A stretch of 64,000 nt of DNA, taken from contig NC_079898.1 of the NCBI RefSeq assembly GCF_024868665.1, positions 8,406,777-8,470,776 on the forward strand. The letters are read 5' to 3'. The notes beneath the pieces were generated by a model. It saw nothing but the letters and a program-made list of their open reading frames with translations. It was not told where the DNA came from and did not search any database. Shown piece after piece: positions 1 to 12,400 of the stretch (within the stretch, counting starts at the first letter, position 1; each line of letters opens with the position of its first letter). The stretch comes from Triplophysa rosa (taxonomy: Eukaryota > Chordata > Actinopteri > Cypriniformes > Nemacheilidae). Both the position numbers and the translations under genes were made by a program.

Positions 1-226
1 CCTCCTACTTAATAATTCCAAGGCGAATGAAAAAGAAGATTGTTCAGGTCCTCCTCTCGAGCTTCAAGTGTGACAGATTAATATGTTTCCTAAAGAGTTG
101 TTTTTATTAAGACGATTGACATCTGTGAAGAGAGTGTGTAATGAAAGAAAGTGAGGACAGGAAAGTAACAGACAGACAGAGAGAGAGAGAGGAACAAACA
201 AAAAACTGGTAGAATTGTAGTTTTTT

Positions 227-604
227 TTAAGGCGCAATGTAGAGATTTTAGCGGCATCTAGTGGTGAGGTTGCCAATTGCAACCAATGGCTCACTCCACC
301 CCTCCCTTTTGAAGCACTTCGGTGGCTGACACAGAACTACGATGTCGTCACATTTTCACTTCTTTGCTGAAGGAGATATCGAATTTACGAAATGCGTTCT
401 ATAGAGCAGTTTGTCCGTTTAGGGCTACTGTAGAAACAACATGGTGAATTCCATGTAAGGGGACCCACGGTGTATGTAGATAGAAATAGCTCATTCTAAG
501 GTTATAAAAACATAACACTTCATTATGTAAGGTCTTTATACACCTCTGAACACATAGTTATGCTTATTACTATATATTGCATTTCTTTCAATAGCACATT
601 TAAA
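227..604 (-). mobile_element. TTAAAGGTCCAGTG-type MITE, copy 1
   Basis: This is a reverse-oriented copy of a roughly 390-bp non-autonomous element. It shares the blocks GGCATCTAGTGGTGAGGTTG, AACAACATGGTGAATTCCAT and CTTTATACACCTCTGAACAC with copies at 17.2, 26.3, 29.5, 38.3 and 48.2 kb. The inner-left end here is TTAAGGCGCAATGT. The far end is shortened (AATAGCACATTTAA). No coding capacity is seen. Confidence 0.75.
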
Positions 605-1953
605 CATCACTTCTGTCGTTTCACCTTATGTCATCCCAAAACAAATCACTTGGAGAAGAAACCGAGTCCTGTTTGCTTTACTCTTTTGTAACTGTAAAAT
701 AGTTTCGTTTGAGAAATGGAGCAATAATCTGCCACCTTGCCTTCCGCCAAATCTCACTCCCGCATCAGTGTACGCCAGGTTTGATGTCAACGACACCAAA
801 TCTGCTTTTGTTTTGCGGGTCACATAACCGAACGTGATGTGCCAAGTTTGAAAGCGTCCAAGCGTGAATGTGATTTGAAATATGCGGTGAGAGAGATTGT
901 TTTACTCCCTTCAATCTGTCTGATCTGATTACAAAGCTATCATTTGGTTTCAGAAGACTTGGAATACAGCATACAAGTCTTATAGACCTTTTTGGTGCTT
1001 TTATTCTTTTGATGCCATTTTTGAATGGGTGACATGAGTGTTCTGCTAAATCTCTTCAATTTGAGCACCACAGAAGAACATTTGTTAAATCCAAGTTTAC
1101 TTCCATAGCGCTTTTCACATTGTTGCATTGCAGATAGTAGACAAAAAGTGCAAACAGTGAAAAATCTCGAATCTGCTAATTTTGTGATTTTGTGTCGCAA
1201 ATCATTATTATTCGTCACTCTTTGTTTGTCACTGGGTTTCGTGAATACCTAACCAATAAAAAAAAGTGCTTGTCAACTTTGACAACATCATTTTTTTTCT
1301 ATTTCCTGAAAAACAACAATTTTGGACAGCCAAGGTTACGGAAGGACAGCGACGATATGCTTAAAATTGACAATAGCTTTGCTAACGGAGTAAAGGGGTC
1401 TATACACAAAGTCAGTCACACACACAATAGGGACTAAATGGTGACAGTGTGTTTATTTTAGGTGAACCTTTTCGTGGAAGAGGAAAACAGGCCAGACAGG
1501 GTGTGAAATACACAAACATAAAGTGAAACTGATGTCAACAGAAATCAAAGGAAAGGTAGATGAGAGTGTTAAGACTGAGACTACACGCCAGGGTGTGTAA
1601 ATAAATCTCTGTACTGCACGCGTGTGTGTATGTTGATGCCTGCCCACCGTTTGTTATGCAAGTGATGGCAGGCGGGTGGGACTGTAAGAGTATGCTTGTT
1701 TTACTGCGATAAACACTGCCACCATTCCCACATGTGCGCGACACATGGAGGCCGCAAAAGCGCAACTGGGTCACAATCGCACCATCTGTCAGAGATCTAT
1801 GCAGTTTAGCATTCCTCTTATATCAAAGACTCGCAGGCCACACTCAGAATAGCGCAGTCAAATAAACACATTTCTCTGGGATATAAACTAGACCGAGGGC
1901 AACGCATTTGAAAACGCACATAACACTGGTGTTTCTGGTGTTTGAGCTCTTAC
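605..1953. other. Intron sequence, no feature recognised
   Basis: This is AT-rich intronic DNA downstream of the last visible thada exon. I see short open frames only, no protein similarity, and no repeat shared with the rest of the window. Confidence 0.5.
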
Positions 1954-2036
1954 CTGATATAGAAACAGGAAGACAGCCACAAAGACAGCCCAGCAGGTCT
2001 AAGAAAGCACCACGTGTCACCAGACATGGGTTCCTT
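1954..2036 (-). CDS. thada: thada exon (10th): RNPCLVTRGAFLDLLGCL segment
   Basis: The exon is 83 bp: one base completing Arg, 27 codons and one base. It reads RNPCLVTRGAFLDLLGCLCG then CLPVSIS. NPCLVTR followed by an aromatic/leucine-rich helix with several cysteines is typical of THADA. The acceptor is ACGCAG and the donor TCAG|GTAAGA. It is the last coding exon in the window; the next one lies beyond position 1. Confidence 0.88.
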
Positions 2037-3422
2037 CTGCGTGTTTGTGTGCAAAAGAGAGAGAACAATTATTTCACAGTGTTTCATTGTATTTACTCAA
2101 ATGTCATTCAATCCACTTTAAATCTAAATCTCGTTACTTGTGCAGTGGCCATAGAAAGTATTTGGACACTTAAAGGGACAGTTCACCCAAAAATAAGCAT
2201 TCTGTCATCATTTACTCATCCTCAAGGTGTTCCAAATTGGTATAAATGTCTTTGTTCTGATGAACACAGAGAAAGATATTTGGAAGAATGGTTGTAACCA
2301 AACTGCTCTTGGTCACCATTGACTACCATAGTAGGAAAAATGTACTTTTCTGTTGAACACAAAAGAAGATATTTTGAAGAAACAGTTCTGGGGCACTTTT
2401 GACTACCATTGTCATTTCTCCTACTATGGCAGTCAATGGTGGCCAAGAACTGTTTGGTTACAAGCATTCGTCCAAATATTTTTCTCTGCATTCAACCAAA
2501 CAAAGAAATGTCTACAGATTTGGACCAACTAGAGAGTGAGTGATTCACAGAGTAAGAGATTTGGGGCTTGAAGCTCACACCGTCTGCAACCGACCAGCAA
2601 AGCAGATTCAGGGTTGAAATCTTACTTAACGGGATTAAATTCTTTCATTTATTTATCCTCATGTCATTCAAAACCTGTATGATTTTCTTTCTGCTGCAGA
2701 ACACAAAAGAAGATATTTTGAAGAATGTTGATAACCGAATTACATTGAACCACATTGCCTTCCATTAAATGGACACAAAACCACTTTTCTGAGCTGGGAG
2801 TGTGTCAAAAGATTCATGATGGAAACTAACAGGCATTTATAACAGTATGTTGTAATTGTGAATGTCAAAACCGATGTAGCGCACGCAAACTGCTTGTTCT
2901 GCTGCATGTACTTTTGATGAAGAACAGCATTAAACCTTGGCAGAAAATATCTCATTCAGTCTGTTTGTAAGAAAGCATGCAGCTTGTGCTGAAAAAACAT
3001 TTCCCCATTATTCTCCGTGGGATCACACGGAGGAGAAAATACATCAATTACACTTCTAATGTGAATCCCTTTCTGTTCACTTGCATCAGGAAGTGAAAAC
3101 ACACAAATCTAACTGCCCACTGTGTCCATTCTAATCCTCACAAATGTACCTAAACACACTATTATCACTTCTGAACTCTAAACTCAGGCGTTTTTCAGGA
3201 AGCCTTGATGTAGCTTGACTGGTTGTCGGTGGTGTAATTGGGAGCAGTACATATGTTAGCAGGCCCACACTGAATGGGGAATCTGGCGGTCATCACATGT
3301 GCTGCCCCGTGGGAAGAAAGCGAATTCTGGGTTCTGTATCTGAGACCAATCGCTCGAGCTACATTTGCGGGCATGTGTGTGTGTGTTTAAGAAACGGGTG
3401 AGTATATGGAAGAGTAAATCTG

Positions 3423-3486
<64 letters not shown>

Positions 3487-6400
3487 CCACAGCGCAGTAA
3501 ACGCTCGTGGGCACGGGTGAGAACAAGAGGGCCAGTGTTCAGGGCTGACGTCAGTGAGATATTAATAACATACTCTCTCTCTCTCTCTCTCTCTGAATGT
3601 CTGAATTCATCTTTTTGTGTCTCTTGAGAGGCACAATGTTGTTCAGAATTCAAGGAATTGCCACGCTGAGAATTACTGGTAAGACACAGAGAGACCACGT
3701 CAAACAGCCGGGCTCACGTGTTGTTTGTGGTTTGGTTCTTGAGGTTCACCAGTCTGTAAATAAGTCATTTTTCTTTCATTTCCTCTTTATCCTGCATACA
3801 CTTATTCTTTCATTTCTCTGCCCTATTTACCTAAACTTTTTCTACACCAGGATATGTTTGGAAATTATTGTTCTTACTTATACTAGAAGTGCAATATGCT
3901 ATACTATGCACAATGGATGATCCAGTTCACTGCTTTTTGTGTGGTATATAACCAGAGCACACTATGGACTAATACCGTTTCCCATGATGCACAGCACTTG
4001 ACATCACACGAACAAGGTGATGAAAGAACCTAAACCAACACATAAGACACTTACTACACTATGTAAATATTCCAAGCAGCCATCTTTCTAAACTTTTCAA
4101 AAGTTTCCCATCTCTCCCACACGCTCTCTCTCTGTAATGTGTTTGTCATAAAGCATCAGTATGGATGAGTGACAGCGGTCAAAGGGCACGTGGCCGTGTC
4201 CAGTTCCCTGCAGTGCTGCTGTCCGTGTGCTGGGTCACCAAGCGGAGAGCAAAACACAGAGAACTTGCTTTACACAGATGAGTGATTCATGGACGTGTTG
4301 TGGATATGATCCTTCAGTAGAGCAGAGCAGTCATCTTATTGTGTGAAAGCAGGTGAGCTTGAATCGTGTGACCACATTTGCTGAAAAAAAATGTAGGAAG
4401 GGGTTTGTGTATGAGACTGAAAGCACCCACCTTGTGGCGAGCCAAAGACGTGGAAACAGGACATGGGAGATGTCACAGTCCTGCGGGTTTCCTGACTGGG
4501 GTCTGTGTGTGTCCGTCAGGTAGGAACGAATCAGAGACAGCACCTGTGGAGGAGGCGACACTTTTTACAATGAGAAAAAGCTGACGAGGGAATCATATGC
4601 AGGGTGAACGTTATAAAGAGAAAGAAATCCTACAGAAAACAGTGATCAAACAAATCATAGAGAGATCAGATAGAAAAATAATAGGGATGACAAAAGAACC
4701 AGTAATGAAAACTTACCAAAGTAATGGTCTAACAAAAATATCATAGAAAGATCAGACAGAGAAAGAAATCGGACAGTGAAATAACAGGGATCAGACAGAG
4801 AATTCAGATAGATCAGACAGATAAATCATAGATCAGACAATGAATTCAGAGACATCAGACAATCACACAGAGATCAGACAAAGAATTCAGATAGATCAGA
4901 CAGGAAATCATAAAAAGATCAGACAGAGAATTCAGAAAGATAGAGAAACCATAGAGCTCAGAGAGAGAAATCGTAGAGAAATCAGACAAAGAATTCAGAG
5001 GGATCAGACAGAGAAATCATAGAGATCAGACAGAGAAATCAAAAAGATATCAGACAGAAAATTCATAAAAAGATAAGACAGAGAAATCATGGAGATCAGA
5101 CAGAGAAATCATAGAGATCAGACAGATAATCCAGAGAGATCAGACAAAAATATCTGAGAGATCAGACAGAGATATCATAGAGATCAGACAAAAAATGTAA
5201 AGAGATCAGGCAGAGAAATCATAGAGAAATCAGACAAAGAATCCAGAGAGATCAGACAGAAATCATAAAAAGATCAGACAGAGAAATCATAGAGATCATA
5301 CAGAGAAATCATAAAAAGACCAGACAGAGAAATCTGAGATCAGACAGAGAAATCAGAGATCAGACAGAGAAATCATAGAGACCAGACAGAGAAATCATAG
5401 AGACCAGACAGAGTAATCAGAGATCAGACAGAGAAATCAGAGATCAGACAGAGAAAATAATAAGATCAGACATAGAAATCATAGAGATCATACAGAGAAA
5501 TCATAAAAAGACCAGACAGAGAAATCTGAGATCAGACAGAGAAATCATAGAGACCAGACAGAGAAATCAGAGATCAGACAGAGTAATCAGAGATCAGACA
5601 GAGAAAATAATAAGATCAGACATAGAAATCATAGAGATCATACAGAGAAATCATAGAGATCAGACAGAGTAATCAGATAGATCAGACAAAGATCAGCATG
5701 AGACAGAGTGAGAAATGTAATGAGTAGTCTGAAAGAGTGAATGAAAAGTAGACAGCGTTATGCACGATATCCCAGTGAAAGAGTGCAGGCCGTGCTGAAA
5801 TAGAGTCTCTTTACTGGGTTACAGCCACAATGTGGAAGCCACTCATTACACACCAGCTGAGAGAAACTCAGGGCAAAACAAGTTTGACCATGAAATACCA
5901 GGCCTGGCCTTCCAGCTGCGGACACCCCCAACACAAGCGGCCCACACCCTGTATCCCACACATCTATCCCAGACCTGTTCACTCCGGCTGGGGGGAAGGC
6001 CCGTAACGGCCGGCCTCTCATGCTCCCTCAGAGGGAAGTGCACATATTTATAGTGACGAACTACACAACTTGTGACCGACCACAAACCGATGGCAGCGGC
6101 CGAGGTCAAAAATAAACACTCCACTGAAGTCCATAATTCAGCTGGGTGTACACAGAAACAAAGACGACACATTTAGAAGAGACACAACCACCAGCACGCA
6201 GAGATGTTTGAGTACAGTGTAGAATACTGTAGATGTTGACCTCTGACACACTAACAGTCAGAGATTAAAGAATACAAAGCAAGTAAATGTTTTAAAAGAG
6301 GAGCCGAATATAAAGGGCAACTTTTACGAGGGGATTTTATGACAAAATATTTACAATTAAAAATACTTTTAAAGTGAAAGTTCATCCAAAAATGAAAATT

Positions 6401-9400
6401 TTGTCCTTATTTACTCAGCCTCTTGTCATTTCGAACTTTTAGGATTTTCTTTCTCCCGTAGAACACAAAAGCAGATATTCTGAAGAAAGTTGGTAACTGA
6501 ACAGAACAATGCAAATCAATGGGTGCCAGTTAACAACGTTCTTCAAAATATCTTCTTTTGTGTTCTGCTGAAGAAAGAAAGTCATACAGGTTTGAAATGA
6601 AAAGAGGGCGAGTAAATGATGACACAATTTTCATTTTTGGGTGAACTATCGCTTTAAGAAAAATTTAAAAGCGTACACTTCCTTTAGAGTATGTGTGTGT
6701 GTGTGCATCCAAGTTCATCGATGTGCACACTGTGTCTTCATTCCGAGTTATTGTTTTGTACACACACAGTGGATTATTTCCCTATGGGGTCCGAATTTTA
6801 CCGAGAACAAAAAAAAGCTGTTGCATTGTGGGTAAGCAGCAGCGCTAGAGAAATGCTGAGAGCCGGGTCAGAGGCATCAGGTTCTGTTAGAGAAGCTCAA
6901 TCTGTTTCCCTCATTAGTCGACTTCTGAAGGGATCCAGTGAGTTGTGTCAACAGGGATTTTCGGGTGAACTCAGCAGGGTTCAGTCGTTTTACTCAGCAG
7001 AGCTGGTTTTGTCATCAAATGTTGCTTTGAAACACCGTGCTAACACACTTTTCCATTTCGTCCTGGTATCAGAAATCTGTTCTTTCACGGAAAAGTGTGC
7101 ACGTCGGGTTTTACGTCCTGAACTGCGTGAAGAGCGCATACGTCTAGGCTATTCTTACGTGTGCCTGGACATATCTGATTCAACAGAAGAACAAGAAGTC
7201 CTTACTTCAGGACTATGACAACATGTGCAACTTGTTTTCCTCACCCCCATCCTCTACATTCTCTCTGTTTTTTGTATTGCTCTTTCACTTTCTCCTTCAC
7301 AGTGTCTGTTTTTTTAAAAAACACGCTGTAACGTTTGCTAATGATCAACTTATACAATTACAGTCAAAGTGGGCAATTTTTTTGACGTTAAAATTCTTTC
7401 TCCGATCTCAGTTTAATGTGCAGAGACAACTTTACACTCTTTCTTAACATGTCTCATGAAGAATGTAAACACGGTGGTGCTTTCATAACATTGATGGATT
7501 TTGAGCGGGCCGACTTTTGCAAAGCCAATGCGTGAGACGGACTTACCTGTTTGTCCAAACAATACACGCTGAGATTGAAATCAATCATAAGAGGCGCCTG
7601 CAAAGGCAAATATCACGATTACTATTTCTCATACTTTACATTCACTGTAACAAACTGCCACCTATTTCTGTCTTCAATTTTTAAATTAAATCAAATTGTC
7701 ACCTCAATATAAGGTGACTCAAAAAATCTAGTTGCATTTCGTATAACTTATAAGATCTTTAAAACATGTAAATTGTTTAATTTATTTTGATGAGTTAAGT
7801 CATGAAAAATGAGTTAAAGGGATAGTTCACCCCAAAAGGAAAATTCTGTTATCATTTTCTCACCCTCAGATTGTTCCAAACCTGTATGAATTTCTTTGTT
7901 CCGCTAAACACAAAGGAAGATATTTGGAAGAATGCTTGTAACCAAACGTATCTCATCCCCCATTGACTTCCTTAGTATTTATTTTAACTATGGCAGTAAA
8001 TGGGGGATGAGATCTGTTTGATTACTGACAATCTTCCAAATATTAGGGTAAGTAAATGATGACAGAAGTTTCCTTTTGGGGTGAACTATCCCTTTAACAT
8101 TGAGCACATTTTTTACAGTGTTTACTGTATGTGCAGAACAATAGCTCAAATTTTGCACCTCAGATAATTCTATTTTACACTTGCAGACTTTTCCAAGCGA
8201 TCCGACCTAGGATTTCTTTAACCTGTGCAATAAATTGTGCAAAGAACACTTAGGGCCCTATTGTACACCCGGCGCAATGCAAGTGTTTTTGCTTGTTTCC
8301 GCCTGATGCAGTTCTCATTTTCCCGTCCTGCGCCGCGTTGTTTAAATAGCAAATGCATTTGCGCTCATTTACGCGCATATGGGCGTGTTGGTCTAAAAAA
8401 GAGGTGTGCTCAGGCGCATTGTTGGCACGTTGCTATTTTGAGGAACTTAAAATAGACTGCGCCATAGACCAACTCAAACCTGGTCTAAAGTCTAAAGTCA
8501 ATGGCGCAATATTTTTTTGGGCGGGTCCACATACAACGCGCTTTCACTTTACTTATTACACAGAGGGAAGCACAGCAGCAAACAAGCATGCCAAATATAA
8601 AAAATAAATGGATTACAATGTAAAAGATTATTATTGTGTACATAAAGATAAAAATCCGGCTTGTCATGTAGATGATGTGCTCGCGCGCTTTAACCTCACG
8701 CATGAGCAGATGCGTTTCCTCTCTAGAGACGCGTCCAGTCTTTGCTCTTGCAAATTCCGCTGTGTAAGTAGCGAATCCGCCATGGCGCGAGCGCAACTGG
8801 CTCTTAAAGGGAATGAGAGATGAGACTCTGATTGGTTTACTGCATGTTACACCCATAAAACACCCATTACTCATTAAGAGAATCGGGACAACCCTTTTAG
8901 ATCATGCGCCCGGGCGCGCCGACCGTTTTCCCGTCGTTAAATTAGCAAAAGTGGATTCGGACACGCCCTGAGTGCACCTGCTCTGTACGCTTTAAACCAT
9001 GTGCTTAGATTGTGAATATAGGGCCCATAGACTTACTCTTTGCATTGGACTATAAAACAGCAACATACTACAAATCAGCCAGAACACGAGTGTATAGCAA
9101 CACCCTAGCAACCATTCAAATCACCCTACAATTTTACACAGGTAAGAAACACCCAGCAGAGGCAGATTCACCTCTTTGTCTCTCTCTCTCTGTGCATGCT
9201 TCGGTCCACACGTACACAAGCCATCCATGCATTTCAGGTATTCACGTGACATACCAGCATGAGGGAAGATCTCCAATTAAAATAAACATCACGACTCTAT
9301 CAGCAGCTGATCTAAAACACACTCCTCCACACATACGCACAAACACAAAATGATGTTCATCATCTGTTGTTATCTGTTCCTTCTTGTCGTACACACACTT

Positions 9401-12400
9401 TTCATATTGACAAAGTCGAACCATTGTGACCAGGCTGTTAAATGCAGGAAACAGAAGGACTCGCTGTGTATCTCTCTCTAGATCTGTCTTGTGTGTCTCT
9501 ACTGTTTTTGAACATATGTTTACACACTTTAACAGAACAAACAGGAATATGTCAGAATAGACGTGTGGGACAACAGATCCAAACGGCAAAACATACTCAA
9601 CAAAACTTGTGTAAGTATGATAAAAGTTTAAAGGGATACTTCACTCAAAAATGAAAATTCTGTCATCGTTTACTCACCTTTGAGTTGTTTCAAATCTGCA
9701 TAAATGTCTTAGTTCTGAACACAGAGAAAGATATTTGGAAGAATGCTAATAACCAAACAGATTTTGCCCCCCATTGACTCCCATAGTAGGAAAAAATACA
9801 ATGGTAGTCAAAAGTGCTCCAGAACTGTTTGCTGTCCTACATTTTTCAAAATGTCTTCTTTTGTGTTCAACAGAATAAAAAAATGATAAAGTTATTTTTC
9901 CTACTATGGGAGTAAATGGGGGGCAAAATCTGTCTAGTTATTAGCATTCTTCCAAATATCTTTCTCTGTGTTCAGAACTAAGACATTTATGCAGATTTGA
10001 AACAACTCGAGCTGAGTAAATGATGACAGAATTTTTATTGTTGGTGAAGTATCCCTTTAAACTTTTATCATACTTACACAAGTTTTGTTGAGTATGTTTT
10101 GTCGTATGGTTTGGATCTGTTGTCCCACACGTCTATTCTGACTTATTCCTGTTTGTTCTGTTAACGTAAAAGTATCCCTTTAACAACTCGCAATAACGCC
10201 AAAAACTTTACCTCTTTAAAGTAAAGCAAAATACATTCTGAAGTGAAATGGCGGGGGGTGGAGGAGTGTATAAACACTGAGGTAGAGACAGACAGGAAGT
10301 TTTAAAATGAAGAATAAATTGAAGTATCAGATGTCAGGCATTTCACATGAGGACTTGAAACTTTTCTTCCATTTCCGAATAAAATCAAGCAGCAGAAGTT
10401 CTCCCAACTCAACCTCTGTAAGTCATTCCTCAACACAGTTTGTTTCCCATCATCTGCAGATATAGGACAGCCACAACAGGACAACACACAAACCATCTCT
10501 TCCCATTACCATCTTTAGTCCAACATTAATATCATGTCATTTACACTAACATTCACCTCATTCGCTACACACAAATGGAATGCTTCATGTTGTACTTGTG
10601 GCGTGGATAACACCAGTCATATACTGTACTGTCATTGTTTGTGCATATATTCATACTTCATGTTATACGCAGGGCTGTCACGATAAACCGACGATAAATA
10701 TCATGTGATTTATGCACAGCTTTTGAGTGAAGTACGGGAAAATGCTGCTGCATCCGAAAGCCAGAGGGCGCTCTCGTGCGGAAACTCCAAATACGCACTG
10801 CAGAAGAAGACCATGACACCTTCTAGAATGTATGCCTATGGACATCTTTTTATCACTGTTACTCAAGCCTCATCAGGTATTTTTATGATAATAAAGTATA
10901 TTTATAATGATCATGTTTGACGGGTGTTGCTTTTTCAAATGCACATTATAAGTGACTCAAACTCGCACTGCTTTTAGATCAGCAGCATTTCCTACTGATC
11001 CCAGAGCCGTGCTTCACGGACAAGCTACGCATTAAAAAATAGCGACACATTGCATATCGCAGCCAGCTTGATTTCAATAGGATTTAGTGGTATTGCTATA
11101 AATTACAGTGCAGCCCTAGTTATACGTGTTGTCTATCTTCCTACTGTATTCATATGACATACCCAGAAGATAAATAAACAATACATCTCATTATCAGAAC
11201 TTAATTTGTTATATTTAGTACATTTTCATAACTTGCCTACATAATAACTATGGTGAGCCTTCATATGAACTGTAATAAATAAATAAATTAAGTCAATCTA
11301 AGCAAAATGAGGTATAAGATATAGAATTATAATGGGAGATTGTTACCGTGAAATATATCCTTACCGTGAAAGAAAAATATTGGTTCATCTCTACCAGAAA
11401 CTGTTTTATACTTTTGTATAATTTAGTTGCATTGGATGTAAATGAGCCTATTATGGAGCGAATAATGTAATGTGTCAATATTCATAAAACAGTGAACTGG
11501 TTGCTGTACAGATCATGTGACTCCGGAGGACTCACAAACCTGCAACAGTGTCCCGTGGATGTGGTTCTGTTGGATTCCTGGTCCAGGTTCTTGAGGCAGG
11601 TCCTCCAGTAGAGTCTTGATGGTGGAAGGAACCTGGGTCACCAGAACAAAAGGAACCACAGCTCTCGCAGCCATTTCACGTGTGCGGTAAACAGCCGAGC
11701 GGCCGCACCTACAAAGACAACACGAGAGGAAACAGGTTCACTATGACAGTTTATGCACTTGATCTCCCCAATTCAGATTACCCGACGGTGTAAGAAATGA
11801 GGTCAGAGAAGCAGCTTGCCGAAATGTATATTGAGTAGCTAAGAGAAGAGTACCTAAGCAAATCTTCATGTACTTGTACATGTATCTTCATGACTACCTG
11901 AAATGAATTATTATTTGAAACTATAAAGAAAATGTGTATTTTATTTTTCTGCGTTGCTGTAATGAGATTTTTTCATTGTTGATTTTAGGGTGAAATGTGA
12001 AACTGACATGTTGACAGGTTTTGTCGTCGGTCGTCACTCATGTTGTAAATAATATTTCATTTTCAAGTATGTCATAGCTGTGTGTGTTGGTGAAGGCTGG
12101 AAGTGGGCTTGAACTCTGTATCAGACAGCACTGGCAGGACTGATTTTCAGAACAGACCCCTGATGACTGAGCTCTGTGGTTTACAATCACTACATCTCAA
12201 CTCTCAGAAGTCTGGAAAATCTTCTAAAAGCTCCAGAGATGTAAAATATCCATCTATCAGAGAGAGAGTAGGGCCCTGCAATCATGTTTGCAGATCAATG
12301 GAATAATAAATGTATGAGAGATGAACAGATAAACATGAAGCTAAAGGTACAGGCATGCGAAACTCTTGACAGATTGCTGCTGACAGCACATGGAGATGGG

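Noticed and set aside
3387..3698. 103-codon minus frame with a long His-Thr repeat
   Set aside because: Translation of the TG microsatellite and a CT run.
6691..7218. 175-codon plus-strand open frame in a thada intron
   Set aside because: It starts in a GT microsatellite, has no recognisable domain, and no splice or conservation evidence is available. Chance cannot be excluded.
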